Assembly: GCA_951213105.1 (NCBI GenBank)
Contig: OX578137.1
Span: 55,765,736 to 55,829,735, forward strand
Length of the DNA: 64,000 nt
Direction: 5' to 3'
Source of the DNA: Amaurobius ferox
Taxonomy: Eukaryota > Arthropoda > Arachnida > Araneae > Amaurobiidae
The position numbers were made by a program, and so were the translations under genes. Below are positions 46,457-58,604 of the stretch, one piece after another. Numbering within the stretch: the first letter of the stretch is position 1; the number at the start of each line of letters is the position of its first letter. The notes below the pieces were generated by a model, which saw only the letters and a program-made list of their open reading frames with translations, was not told the DNA's origin and did not search any database.

Positions 46457-47715
46457 TGATTATAAGAAATGGTTTCGAGAGAAATATAGTCGTGATTATA
46501 AGAAATTATTTCAAAAGAGAGAGAGTTGTGATTGTAAGAAATTATTTCAAGAGAGAGAGAGTGGTGATTGTAAAAAATGATTTCAAGAGAGAGAGAGTAG
46601 TGATTATAAGAAATGGTTTCAAGGGAGAGAGAGAGAGTCGTGATTATAAGAAATGATTTCAAAAGAGAGAGAGTCGTGATTGCAAGAAATGATTTCAAGA
46701 CAGAGATAGAGAGTCGTGATTATACAAAATGAATTCGAGAGAGAGAGTCATGATTGTAAGAAATGATTTCAAGAGAGAGAGTCGTGATTGCAAGAAATGA
46801 TTTCAAGAAAGAGAGAGTCGGGATTATAAAAAATGATTTCAAGAGAGAGAGAGAGAGAGAGTCGGGATTATAAGAAATGGTTTCGAGAGAAAGATAGTCG
46901 TGATTATAAGAAATGGTTTCGAGAGAAAGATAGTCGTGATTATAAGAAATGATTTCAAAAGAGAAAGAGTTGTGATTGTAAGAAATTATTTCAAGAGAGA
47001 GAGAGAGTCGTGATTGTAAAAAATGATTTCAAGAGAAAGAGAGTCGTGATTATAAGAAATGGTTTCAAGGGAGAGAGAGAGAGAGAGTCGTGATTATAAG
47101 AAATGATTTCAAAAGAGAGAGAGTCGTGATTATAAGAAATGATTTCAAGAGAGAGGGAGAGTCGTTATTGTAAGAAATGATTTCAATAGAGAGAGAAAGT
47201 CATGATTGCAAGAAATGATTTCAAGAGAGAGAGAGTTGTGATTGGAAAAAATGATTTTAAGAGAAAGAGACAGAGTCGTGATTATAAGAAATGTTTTCTA
47301 GAGAGAGAGAGAGAGAGTCGTGATTATAAGAAATGATTTCAAAAGAAAGAGAGTCGTGATTGCAAGAAATGATTTCAAGACAGAGATAGGGAGTCGTGAT
47401 CATACAAAATGATTTCGAGAGAGAGAGTCATGATTGTAAGAAATGATTTCAAGAGAGAGAGTCGTGATTGCAAGAAATGATTTCAAGAGAGAGAGAGTCG
47501 TGATTATAAAAAATGATTTCAAGAGAGAGAGAGAGAGTCGTGATTATAAGAAATGGTTTCAAGAGAGAGACAGTCGTGATTATAAGAAATGATTTCAAAA
47601 GAGAGAGAGTCGTGATTGTAAGAAATGATTTCAAGAGAGATAGAGAGTCGTGATTAAAAGAAATGATTTCAAGAGAGAGCTAGTCGTGATTATAAGAAAT
47701 TATTTCGAGAGAGGT
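45935..47715 (+). repeat. Minisatellite, about 36-46-bp unit with embedded (GA)n
   Basis: Roughly 1.8 kb of head-to-tail units. The unit reads GTCGTGATTATAAGAAATGA then TTTCAAGAGAGAGAGA. The GA run varies from about two to thirteen repeats, which accounts for most of the unit length variation. Common variants are TTGTAAG or TTGCAAG for TTATAAG, and TCAAAAG or TCGAGAG for TCAAGAG. Some higher-order patterning is visible: a multi-unit block around 46380-46740 resembles one around 46790-47410. Long minus-strand Ser/Leu-rich frames and plus-strand Arg/Glu-rich frames here are translation artefacts. Confidence 0.95.
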
Positions 47716-48059
47716 CGTGATGATATAAGCTGTATTGTTAAGAGAGTGAGTAGTTATTTTGAGTAGTGAAAATGTTTCAGAAAAAGACGAAGTCTGACTC
47801 CAAATGTAGAAACGGCAAAAATTCCAGTCATGCTGAGCAACAGACCCGAAATACAGAGATATATGGCAGTTTTCATATATATATATTAGGTCAATTCTTG
47901 ATCGTTGAAATGAAACTCAAAAGACCTGGTCTTACACGGTGTTTTTCTCCTTTATTAAAATTAATGTAATTTTAATTATAACAATAATATAGGTGTGAAT
48001 AAACGATATTTATGTGGATTGTAATGTATAGTGTTTTGAATTAATTAATATGTTAAAGG
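47716..48059. other. Unassigned stretch between minisatellite and Penelope-like fragment
   Basis: Contains a 67-codon frame (47766-47969) with a Lys-rich start and no recognisable domain. The last part (47990-48055) may already belong to the adjoining Penelope-like element. Confidence 0.4.
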
Positions 48060-48817
48060 AACTCGTGCAAAGAAGTCTCATGGTTGTCTAAAATCAAATA
48101 AGTGGCTAAAAAGTATTTTATTAAAATCGTCTTATTATCACGTTTATAGTCACATAGCCAAAGCGCTTTCGGACATTATCATGCCCTTCATCAGTGGCGA
48201 ACTAAAATAACGTGCAAACAAGTGCCTAAATATAAGCCATACCCGCCAGGCAAAATTTACATATCAACTACATGCTAAATTACATACATCAATTTATATT
48301 CTTAATCTCTAAAAGAACAACGAGATAAAATACATAATCATACAAATGCATATTACAAGAAATAGAGTTTAATAACCAACATTAATGTCGCCAAAATTGA
48401 AGAGCAACTGCTACTGAATTTTTAGAAAATCATGTAAAGACTTGACCCGCAGAGAGTCAAGAACACGTCGCCAAGGGTCTGACTAAGGGTCTGAACGGGG
48501 TCAAACTTACAAATAGAATTACGGTAAATATAAATAAAAAGGGATTCATAAAGTAAAATATTGGGAGGGTTATTGGAGCTAATTAAAAAAAAAGTTTCAT
48601 CAAGCATAGGCTGAAAATCATCGATAATAACATACTGGGCAAGAGCCGTGGATAGTTTACCATTTTTAACATCACGAGCATGTTCTGCTGAACGAATACT
48701 GAAACGTGCTGTTGGTATTCGTTGAGTACAGAATATATGGAGATAAAAATAAATTGAAAGGTAAAATAATTTTGAATACGTAAGAATATTCTTTATTGTT
48801 TTAGTTCTACTTTGCAT
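48060..48817 (-). pseudogene. Penelope-like retroelement 3' fragment (GIY-YIG endonuclease part)
   Basis: The minus frame 48422-48817 contains RFSIRSAEHARDVKNGKLST, ALAQYV and YESLFIYIYRNSICKFDP. These follow the second half of the GIY-YIG domain of Penelope-like elements: Arg, EHxRDVxNG, SALAxH, then a late Glu in xESLxI. The YIG start and the reverse transcriptase are missing, so it is a 5'-truncated copy. Downstream on the minus strand (48183-48198) is CGCCACTGATGAAGGG, a CTGATGAAGG word typical of Penelope-type terminal regions, followed by CCGAAAGCGCTTTGGC. Family assignment rests on motif memory and has not been checked by alignment. Confidence 0.62.
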
Positions 48818-49020
48818 TGCGCTAATAATTTATATTTACAAAATTGACAGTTTAAATGAATATTTTAGGCCTTTCGCCATAGAAATGCATACAATGCAGG
48901 GCTACTTATCTTATCCCAGCGCCACCTGAATTATTGTCTCAAACGATATTGACGTTTTCTTAATATGAAATTTTATCTTCTTACTTTTACTTCCATGGTC
49001 TTACTAGTATATAAGCAGAA

Positions 49021-49190
49021 CTCTAGAGTTTTACGTAGCGTATGACATCAGATATTGAAAGTGAAACCTTGGTGCGTGCAGCCCATTCCCTGCATAATGC
49101 AATAACTATATCTCTTTCACAGCGAAATTATGATGTAACCATAGAGCTTTACATGGAACGTATGACATCAGATACTGAACGTGAGGCAAT
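49021..49190 (+). repeat. Direct repeat of about 45 bp, offset 120 bp
   Basis: AGAGTTTTACGTAGCGTATG, ACATCAGATATTGAAAGTGA recurs as AGAGCTTTACATGGAACGTA, TGACATCAGATACTGAACGT. Between them lies CCATTCCCTGCATAATGCAA...TTTCACAG, which resembles a decayed family A left end. Confidence 0.55.
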
Positions 49191-50509
49191 GGCGTTACTT
49201 TATTTCTTGGCATTTTAAAATTTTTTATGTGATGTACCAAAACATCACGCTCATGTCATTAACATGTCTAACATTCAAAATATTTCAAGTTTCTTCCAAC
49301 AAGATGGGAAAAAAAAATCTTGCGTTTTTTGTTCATTACTTATGGAAAAGAATGCCCGTGGGTCTCACTAGTTATCTCAATAATTAAAAAATAAAAGCGG
49401 ATATAATGTTCCCGCAATAAATTGTCATCACTATCATATTAAAAGAGATAGTGTGATCAATGAATGTTTGGTTTATCATTTGTAATCTATGTAACTAGCT
49501 ATACGGCCTCTAATTTTACCTTGTCTAACTCATTGGGTTTTGAACGTTTTACCTTAGTAAAATATGAATGGCAACGTAAAATGATTGTTTATTTTGATAT
49601 TTAGTTACAGATAGTGTTTTCAATGAATTTGTTGTTGGCGTTTTTAACCTATGACGATTATTGTGCAGTCACAATTTTCTTCTCATCTGACTAAATGTTT
49701 TTTTAATCTTATTTAATTTAAATTGATTGGCATCCTATGAAGTTTGTTTATTTTGTATTTGATTATTAATTATTTTGGCCACGTTTATGAATGAAAGAAA
49801 CTTGATAGGTGAAATAGCGTCAGACGACATGACGTCAGAAGACGTGGGACACAAAGCATCATAAGAGGTAGAATTTTTATGCCCTACCCATGATATCTCA
49901 TTAACGGCTGAACCGACTGCGTTCTAATTGGTCGCAGTCGAAAGGACATATCAAAAATATAGTTTATACAGATCATTAGCTTTATTGATTGCGCTTTCGT
50001 TTCTGAGAGATGTTGATCAGAAAATATAAAGACCCAATATTTGTGTATAACTACACGGTTGCTCCATCCGTATGCTTTTTAAATACTTAACGCCTTGATA
50101 AATTGAAATTTATTTTAAACAATTTGCACACTAGCATTAAGAATACATCCTTTTGTTTGGACTGCTGGATGTTTGTATTATTGTTAACAAGAAACTGTAA
50201 CCGGCGTTGCCAGGAATTTAAAGCAGGGAGTAATTAAATTTATTATTTTTTTTTTAAAGCTCAGTCACTTGCTGCGCGAGCACACTCTTAAATCATAAAA
50301 CACACTTGAGAACATGCTCGGCCTAACTAAGCAATCAATCCCACCTTAGACCGCTGCTCGGATACGTAATACGACTATGACCGGACGCATCAATATTTTC
50401 AATTCCAGAAATTGTACTCGACGTTGCCCCCGTGTTAAAGCAGGGATGTATTAAATTTATTATTCTAAAAAAATGGCAAAACGAATATTCTTATCAAATA
50501 AAAGCATAC

Positions 50510-50685
50510 AATCCGGGAAAGGTATCAACTCAAATTTGATGAAATGTTGTATTATCACCGAAATTACGTATGTGTGTAAAATTTGAAGAAAATCAGCTCG
50601 GTAGAAGTGGGCATAAATTAATTTCAAGATTTGATCCAAACAAACTGAGAAACCAGCCTGAATTAAAACAGTGTAATATTGCGGT
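50510..50685 (+). repeat. Interspersed repeat shared with 57120-57235
   Basis: GGTATCAACTCAAATTTGAT, GAAATGT, TTGATCCAAACAAACTGAG and AAACCAGCC..AATTAAAACAGT match GGGATCAACTCAAATTAAAC, GAAATGT, TTGACTCAAACAAAGAG and AAACCAACC..AATAAAACAGT in the same order at 57120-57235. This is an unclassified family with two diverged copies here. Confidence 0.6.
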
Positions 50686-51589
50686 TTAACTCGAAATGGC
50701 TGTAAAACTTTGATAATTTTACTAAACTACTGATAATACTTGGATGTTTTATAAACACAATCAAACAGCGTAGACAAGAGCTTCTCCGTGATAAGCGCAA
50801 TCTTTCACTCAGTTTTATCAACTGCTTGTAAATAATGACTGCATGGCATGATTGATAAGCCATTCCTTTCTTTATTATAAGTCTTAACACCAGCTGCGTA
50901 CTTCAAAATTCTGCCCTGGAGTTTCTTACCATGAGCAAATATGCTCATAAATTAGAATTTTTTGAAAATCATTACACATTAGTTTAATTCCTGTACCGAT
51001 GTAAAATTTATATATTTTTGCAGCTAATTAAAGTTTTATGAGTAAAGTTTACAAATAATGTTTACCCAGTTTATTTCGCCTTACTTCAATACAATGCTCG
51101 TCTTAACACTGATAGACGCAGGTTGATTTGTGCTAACAGCAAAAAAAAAATTACAACTAGAACCAGAGAGTTAATTACCTTTGTATTTTATGTGATAAAT
51201 TGTATGAACGTAGTAAGATAGAGAAAGGAAAAATCAGATTCAATGTTTATACGCTAGGCATAAATATTGACCTTAAAATAGCTGGAGAATTTATAGTTCC
51301 AAAAGTCGTTTCGTTGTAGCTTATCATATAGTTATAATAAGCTTTTTTTTTAAATATATGTATACTACTCTTTTACGGTCAGTTTTGATTTCTGCATATT
51401 CTTTCCAGTTGTTAAGTGTTTTTAATTTGACAAAATTGATAGACAAAACCGTTGAATAAAAATTCTTTAGACTGTTTAATTCATAATACTTATATAATGT
51501 GTAAAAGGCTATTCAAGGTTCCAAACATTGGATCTTAGAAGTAGAGCACTAGTCTTAAGACTGAATGTCTTATTAAGACTACGTGTTAT

Positions 51590-51930
51590 TTCTTTTCAAT
51601 AAAAATACGCTAAAGTTCACTGATTCTCGAAAAGCAGTGATGTATAATCACCTTACATCTATGCAACTTTAAATAACAGGTCTTAGTAATAGTTACTCGT
51701 CTTAAGACTAAACCTGGACGGTGGAGTAACTTGCATCCTAACATCGTTCACTCATATTTTATTTTCGACGACGACTGTACGAAAAAAAAAAAGAAATGGT
51801 AAATCAAATATCACATACTATATTATATGCCTCATTCCTTTTCAATTAAAAATACGCCAGAAAAGTTCATTGATTCTCAAAAAAAGCAGGGATGGTTTTG
51901 CATCTATGTAATTTCAAGTAACCGCTCTTT
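51590..51930 (+). repeat. Diverged direct duplication, offset about 245 bp
   Basis: TTCAATAAAAATACGCTAAA, GTTCACTGATTCTCGAAAAG, CATCTATGCAACTTTAAATAAC (51594-51682) corresponds to TTCAATTAAAAATACGCCAG, AAAGTTCATTGATTCTCAAA, CATCTATGTAATTTCAAGTAAC (51839-51925). Confidence 0.55.
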
Positions 51931-52837
51931 ATGTACATTACATAATATAAATAACAAAGATGTTTACTTTGTATATTCAAACAGAAGACCTTTGCAATTA
52001 TAGTCAGTGGACAATTTTAAGATATCTGAATCATAAATAGTTCTTAAGGCACAAATCCGATAAGGCCTATCTTGATGGATATCGCTGGATTCCACAGTGT
52101 AAATATTGCCACTACGTTACGGACAGACAGAGTTTCCTTTTAAATGCTTAGTAATTACGACCTTGCAAAGATATTCTGAAACTACGCAGGAAAAATACAC
52201 ACTTAGAGTACCTAATGTAAATTGATTTATTTGAGCTGTATATTCTGTTGTGTGGCAATTTTTAAGAGAAGACTGACGAAATAATATATAATACGTATTC
52301 TTTAGAGACTACGAAAGCCAAAATGTCTTGAACATGCCTGTGATGTTCATGTTCGTTTAAAAGGTATGTTTGCAACTTTATAATACAGTTGAATTTATTA
52401 ATTTAAAATCATATAAATTAATACTTGAAACAGAAATTGGATTACAAACTATCAAAGCAGCGACAAATATACATTTTAGAGTTTTTGCAGTAAGCAAATT
52501 ATGTTCAAATCATTTGCTCAATGCAGTTTTAATACCAATATTTACATCATTTTCAAGCAATGTCAGTTTAACATCGGTGATGAAATGCTGATAAAATATA
52601 ATTTTTAAATTCAGTCATTGTTATTGCTTACTGATACGTGTACCTTTCTCTCAAAATATTGCGCATGGTAAATCTGTGTATAACCGAATAGAGATAGAAA
52701 ATATGATATGTAGAACTTGCGTAATGTTAATTGGTAAAAAATTATAATAATAAGGACCTAAGCATAAGTTGTAAAAAGATTCGGAATAAAAATATGTATT
52801 AAAGTTGTAAATATCTCCATTGCATATTTCTTAATAG

Positions 52838-53760
52838 TAGATGTGAGCAACACATGACTTTCCTTAAATAATGCAATGAATTTACTACTTTTACAGTAAA
52901 AAAATAAGTTTTCCTTATAGTAGATATTTATATTCTTTCCAAGATATTGCATTTTCGACAATTAGTCGTCATTTTCATTGATTTAGCGTCATTTTAATCC
53001 ATTTGGCGAGATTTTCGTTAATTTGCAAACATTTCAAAAAGTCGCCAAGTTGGCGACATTCCGCCAAATTCGTCACCAGAATCTCGCCAAGCTTTACTGA
53101 CGGAGAAATAAGTTATTCTTATAGCAGATAAATGACTATTGGCGTTCAAATACAAAAGTATTACTCGAAGTATCTTTTCTCATGAATGGAACGAGCTAGA
53201 TTCACGAGAATGATGTCACCCAATTTATCGCATGCTATTACATATGAAAAGGGAACATGTTTCTCAATAGGAAATATATTTTTTTATTTTACATGACTTT
53301 TGGATAATTTTTTTGAAAAATGTGTAATATCTCAAGAACGGTTCATGTTAGCATTCTAAAATTTATGTTAATCGTTTTCTAATGAAAAATTACATAAGAA
53401 ATGTCTATTTGGGTAACTTTATTAGCGGTTTTGATTTTTTGACGATTTTTTCAAAATTTCATGCGAAAATTTAGGGGGGTTCTGAACATTCGATTAAGTT
53501 TAAAAGCAATAGGCTTCCAGTGTTTATGGATTGTGACTTTTGAACCAAATTTTGTTCGAATCGGTCCATTCGTTCGTCAGTTATCGTCTCCACAGACTCG
53601 CTGTCACACACACACACACACACACACACAGACATCACTTCAAAAATGTTTGATTCGTGATCAGGGATGCTTGAAACGTACTCTCCCGTCTAAAACTCGA
53701 ATTCGAATTTTTGACCCCGTCACAATACTCTCCTTATACATTATGTATATAAGGAAAGTA
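52838..53760 (+). mobile_element. Family A element (A10), full length
   Basis: Left end TAGATGTGAGCAACACATGA with the hairpin slightly changed, TTGGCGA/TCGCC cluster (52990-53090), CAAGAACGGTTCATG, CA tract (53605-53630), palindrome (53692-53714, with TCTAAAACTCGAATTCGAAT) and terminal hairpin to 53760. The 125-codon frame across its right half is repeat-derived. Confidence 0.92.
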
Positions 53761-54362
53761 ATAACTATATATATAACACAAACTCGAGAGTTAATAAAGA
53801 TTATATTTAAAATAAAATATTTAGTAATTATTATATAAAATATTATATAAAATAAAATATTTAGTAAACAGTTAGTTGCAAAATGTTAGTAACCGGCACT
53901 AAAAAGCAAAAATAACATTTGTGTCATATGCGACTAAAATTAAAATCGTTGGGCCCTAAAATAATTGTATTTAGACATTATCAGAATTTTAAGGAACAAC
54001 AGCGTTATCACTTCTATTGTTACTCAAAATTCTTTTAAAATCCAAATACAATTATTTTATGGGCACCCTTCGATTTTATTTTGAGTAGTATGTGGCGAAG
54101 AATGTTGTGATAGCTAAACATTATTCTTTACTTTTTAGTGCATTTTGCTAAAACCGTGTGACTTAAAAAAATATTATAATATTTCATTTTATATTTTTTA
54201 ATCTTTGGCGATTTTGTAATCATTTTGTCATCAGATATCAAATCAAACCTTTTTTATGACAAATTTATAGAGGTTATTTATATATAAAACAAGAATTCAC
54301 AACACGCCATGAGCAGTATCACATGTTACGTTTATTCTCTTCTATTACGTCATTTTATATAT
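53761..54362. other. Gene-empty stretch with an imperfect inverted repeat
   Basis: Around 53940-54085 the words AAAATCGTTGGGCCCTAAAA, TAATTGTATTTAGA are followed about 80 bases later by their near-complement (TCCAAATACAATTATTTTAT, GGGCACCCTTCGATTTTA), and AAAGTAAAGAATAATG-type words flank this. It may be a small fold-back element. Confidence 0.45.
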
Positions 54363-55846
54363 AAAAAATCTGATGTGGGCAGCACATGACTTTCCTTATA
54401 TGATGCAATGGATTTACTAGTTTTACAGCAAAAAAAATAATGTATAAGATCCAAGGCGCTGCGTTTCTTCTTTGAATTGTACATTTGGCGATTTTCCGGA
54501 TGACGACATGTAAAACTATTTCAAAATACTTAATTAACTTATATTTCGCGCAACTCTAAATAAACAATCAACAATATATATAGCATCCTCAGTAAGCGAT
54601 ATAGTCCATATATTAAAATACTTTAATTACTGCATCAATTAGGCGTAGTTTTCATTAATTTAACTTCATTTTCATTAATTTAGCGTCATTTTTGCAGTTT
54701 TGACAATATTTTTGTCCATCTGGGACGAAATATCACTAAGTTGGCAATAAACTTTGCTAAATTTTTACCAAAGTTTGCCAAATGCATCACCAACTGTTAC
54801 AGACAAACAGAGAAAAGATTATTTCTTATATACAAGAAGGTATGCCCGTCATATGACGGAAATCGGAATTTGTGAGACATTACTTCTCATTTGGCGTCAT
54901 TTTTATCAATTTGGCGATATTTTAGTTATTTTAGCAACATTTAAAATAGTCGCCAAGTTGGCGACCACGCAAAATTTCTCGCCAAGCGTTGCGGATGGAC
55001 GGAAAAATGTGTTATTCGTATAGTCTACGCTTATGTTCTTTCCAATATATTGAATTTTCATCATCTAGTCGTCATTTTTATCAATTTGGCGACATTTTTC
55101 ATTAATTTGGCAACATTTAAAAAGTCGCCAAGTTAGCAACATTCCGTCAAAATCTCGCCAAGCGTTATGGACGGAGAAATGAGTTATTCTTGTAGCAGAT
55201 AAATGACTATTGGCGTCCAAATACAAAAATATTACCTAAAGTATCTTTTCTCATGAATGGAACTAGCTCAATCCACGAGAATGATGTCACCAAATTTATC
55301 GCATGATATTACTTATGAAAAGTGAACATATTTCACAATAGGTAATATATATTTTTTATTTTATATGATTTTTTGATAATTTTTTTTATTAAATATGCAA
55401 TATCTCTAGAACGTTTCATGCTAGCGTTCTAAAATTTATGTCAATCGTTTTCTAATGAAAAATTACATATGAAATGACTATTTGCGTAATTTTATTAAAG
55501 GTTTTAATTTCTTGAAGATTTTTTCAAAATTTCACTCTAAAATTTAGTGGGTTCTGAACATTCGATTACGTATAAAACCATAGGCTTCCAGTATTTATGG
55601 ATTGTAATTTTTGTGCCAAATTTCGTTCGAATCGGTCCATTCGTTCGTCAGTTATCGTCTCCACAGACTCACTGACACACACACACACACATTCTTTCAC
55701 ACACACACACAGTCATCATCTCAAAAATGTCTGATTCGTATTCAGGGATGCTTGAAACGCGTTCTCCCGTCGAAAACTCGAATTCGAATTTTCGACCCCG
55801 TCCCAATACTTTCCTTATACATTATAATATGTATATAAGAAAAGTA
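54363..55846 (+). mobile_element. Family A element (A11), expanded middle
   Basis: Has the intact left end (TCTGATGTGGGCAGCACATG), CA tract (55676-55711), palindrome and terminal hairpin, but is about 1.48 kb instead of about 0.93 kb. The extra length is repetition of the TTTGGCGA/TCGCCAAGTTGGCGA module: sets lie near 54484, 54715-54780, 54893-54990 and 55075-55165, separated by GACGGA.AAA..GTTATTC words. Part of the filler (54480-54720) is unlike other copies. Confidence 0.88.
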
Positions 55847-55857
55847 TATGTATATAA

Positions 55858-55895
<38 letters not shown>
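55858..55895. repeat. (TA)n microsatellite
   Basis: About nineteen TA units immediately after the right end of A11, consistent with insertion beside, or expansion from, its terminal TATATAAGG sequence. Confidence 0.9.
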
Positions 55896-55897
<2 letters not shown>

Positions 55898-56222
55898 ATA
55901 GTGCTTACTTGCCTAACCTTCCTTTTACTTAGTAGTACACGATAGGAATTTGTTTCAATTTTGTTTTAATTTTGGATTATTGTAATTATTAGATAATGCT
56001 TTATATGTGTCAAACATTTCTGAAATATCTTTACACTTTTATAAACTATTTTTGTTCTTTATAATTCTTGCAAGTAATTTGGCAAATATGAAATGTTTTA
56101 CTTTTCCCTAGTTTTAATATGTTTGGTAAGTGATAAAATTTAGTTTTATACGTAACTATCTTATATTTTAAGTTATGGTTACAATTTCTCCCTAACCTAT
56201 CTTTGGAATTTCATATAATATT
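55896..56222. other. Gene-empty stretch
   Basis: AT-rich, no recognised feature, between two family A copies in opposite orientation. Confidence 0.5.
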
Positions 56223-56962
56223 ACTTTCCTTATATACAATAATCTATAAGGAAAATATTGTGACGGGGTCGAAAATTCGAATGAGAGTTTTCGACGGGAG
56301 AGCACGTTTCAAGCATCCCTGATCACGAATTGAACATTTTTGAGGTGATGTGTGCGTGTATGTGTGTGTGTGTGTGTCAGTGAGTCTTTGGAGACGATAA
56401 CTAACGAACGCATGGACCGATTCGAACGAAATTTGGTACAAAAACTACAATCCGTGAATACTGGAAGCCTATTATTTTTATACGCAATAGAATGTTCAAA
56501 ACCTCCCTAAATTTTCGAATGAAATATTGAAAAAATCATCAAAAAATCAAAACCGCTAATAAAGTTACGCAAATAGACATTTCTTATGTAATTTGTCATT
56601 AGAAAACGATTAACATAAATTTTAGAACGCTAGCATCACCCGTTCTCAAGATATTGCACATTTTTAAAAAAAATTATCAAAAAATTATATAAAGTACTAG
56701 AAAAATATTTCCTATTGAGAAACATGTTCACTTTTCATATGTAATACTATGTGATAAATTGGGTGACATCATTTTCGTGGATCTAGCTCATTCCATACAT
56801 GAAAAAAGATACTTTGAGTAATACTTTTGTATTTGAAAGCCAATATTCATTTATCTGCTATAAGAATAAATTATTTCTCCGTCCATAACATTTGGCGAAA
56901 TTTTGGCGACGAATTTGGCGGATTGTATAAGGAAAGTCATGTGCTGCCCACATCAGATTATT
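56223..56962 (-). mobile_element. Family A element (A12), internal deletion
   Basis: Both ends are present: the terminal hairpin (56223-56255) and the left end ATGTGCTGCCCACATCAGAT (56939-56958). The sequence jumps from TTTGGCGGATTGTATAAGGA (56915-56934) straight to the left end, removing most of the iteron-like cluster and the TTACTACTTTTACAG region. GT tract at 56346-56379. Confidence 0.9.
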
Positions 56963-57602
56963 TTATTTTATATATATAAATGCAAAGCTGCCAATCGGAC
57001 TCTTTTTAACTCTCCTACAACGGGATTATATATATATATATAAATACAGAAGCGAAGCGTAATATTGGAATATCTTCTAACTATCTCACAGCAATGGGAT
57101 ATTTACTGGCCATTCTGGGCATGAATAGGAAGGGGATCAACTCAAATTAAACGAAATGTAGATCAAAAATTGATTTCAAAATTTGACTCAAACAAAGAGA
57201 AACCAACCAAATAAAACAGTGTAAAAAAATATCTTGATCAATCAACAACACTTTGTACAATAACGAAAAGTGAGCAGTCAAAGTTTTCATAACTGACAGC
57301 GAAAAATATAAAGATGTAATTTGAGAAATAAGATAATTGAGGTAATTTAATACATAAAGAATAAGTATTCGTAGAACTAGTTCATCCAAAGATAATCAGA
57401 ATATCAGAATCTTAATCATAAAATTTCATTGTAGTCGTAATCCATTTTTCTACAAGAATAACTAAAGTTATGTATGAAAAAATATATCTGAATTTAAATC
57501 ATCAATCAACAGTAAATGTATAGATAATTATAGACAAATTTTATATAACTTAACATTGAAATATAGAAATAGATTTAAAAAAGAAAGATGATTGAGGTAA
57601 TT
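56963..57602. other. Gene-empty stretch with repeat copy
   Basis: Contains TA tracts near 56971-56981 and 57027-57043, and the second copy (57120-57235) of the unclassified repeat at 50510. No gene was recognised. Confidence 0.5.
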
Positions 57603-58604
57603 AAAATCTGATGTGGGCAGCACATGACTTTCCTTATGTAATGCAATAAATTTACTACTTTTACAGTAAAAAAATAGGTTATTCTTATAGTAGATACTTA
57701 TATTATTTCCAAGGTATTGAATTTTCGCCAATGAGTCGTCATCTTCATTGATTTAGCTTCATTTTAATCCATTTGGCGAGAATTTTTCGTTAATTTAGCA
57801 ACATTTTAAAAAGTCGCCAAGTTGGCGGCATTTCACCAAATTCTTCGCCAAAATCTCGCCAAGAGGACGGAGAAATAAGTTATTCTTACAGCAGATAAAT
57901 GACTATTGGCATTCAAATACAAAAGTATTATTCAAAGTATCTTTTCTCATGAATGGAACGAGCTAGATCCACGAGAATGATGTCACCCAATTTATCGCAT
58001 GATATTACATATGAAAAGTGAACATGTTTCTCAATAGGCAATATTTTTTTTTATTTTATATGATTTTTGATATTTTTTTTTTAAAAATGTGCAATATCTC
58101 GAGAACGGTTCATGGCTAGCGTTCTAAAATTCATGTCAATTGTTTTCCAATGAAAAATTACATAAGAAATGTCTATTTACGAAACTTTATTAGAAGTTTT
58201 GATTTTTTGATGATTTTTTCAAAATTTCACTCGAAAATTTAGGGGATTCTGAACATCCGATTGCGTATAAAATAGGCTTCCAGTATTCACGGATTGTAAT
58301 TTTTGTACCAAATTTCGTTCGAATCGGTCCATTCGTTCGTCAGTTATCGTCTCCACAGACTCACTGACGCACACATACTTTCACATACACACACATACTT
58401 TCACACACACACGCATACTTTCACACACACATATACTTTCACACACACACACACACACACATACTTTCACACACACATCTCCTCAAAAATTTTCGATTCG
58501 TGATCAGGGATGCTTGAAACGTGCTCTCCCGTCGAAAACTCGAATTCGAATTTTCGACCCCGTCACAATACTTTCCTTAAACATTATTGTATATAAGGAA
58601 AGTA
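57603..58604 (+). mobile_element. Family A element (A13), long compound microsatellite
   Basis: Full length: left end TCTGATGTGGGCAGCACATG, cluster (57770-57865), CTCGAGAACGGTTCATGGCT, palindrome (58533-58556) and terminal hairpin (58570-58603). The microsatellite (58368-58475) is not plain CA but repeats of ACATACTTTCACACACAC, so the ACTTTC word occurs about five times. Confidence 0.93.

Larger units (their letters stand above)
48818..52837. other. Gene-empty stretch with minor repeats
   Basis: No supported gene over 4 kb. It holds a short direct repeat at 49021-49190, a segment at about 50510-50680 that recurs at 57120-57230, two similar blocks at about 50195-50260 and 50400-50475, and a duplicated block at 51590-51930. 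Short frames at 49181-49387, 50663-50890 and 52370-52591 have no recognised domain. Confidence 0.5.

Noticed and set aside
46312..46698. 128-codon minus frame and 96-codon plus frame in the GA minisatellite
   Set aside because: They follow the tandem unit (Ser-Leu or Arg-Glu repeats) and change frame with GA number, so they are translation artefacts of the repeat.
45935..47715. CRISPR-like regular array
   Set aside because: Units abut without unique spacers, the host is eukaryotic, and variation is in GA tract length. It is a minisatellite.
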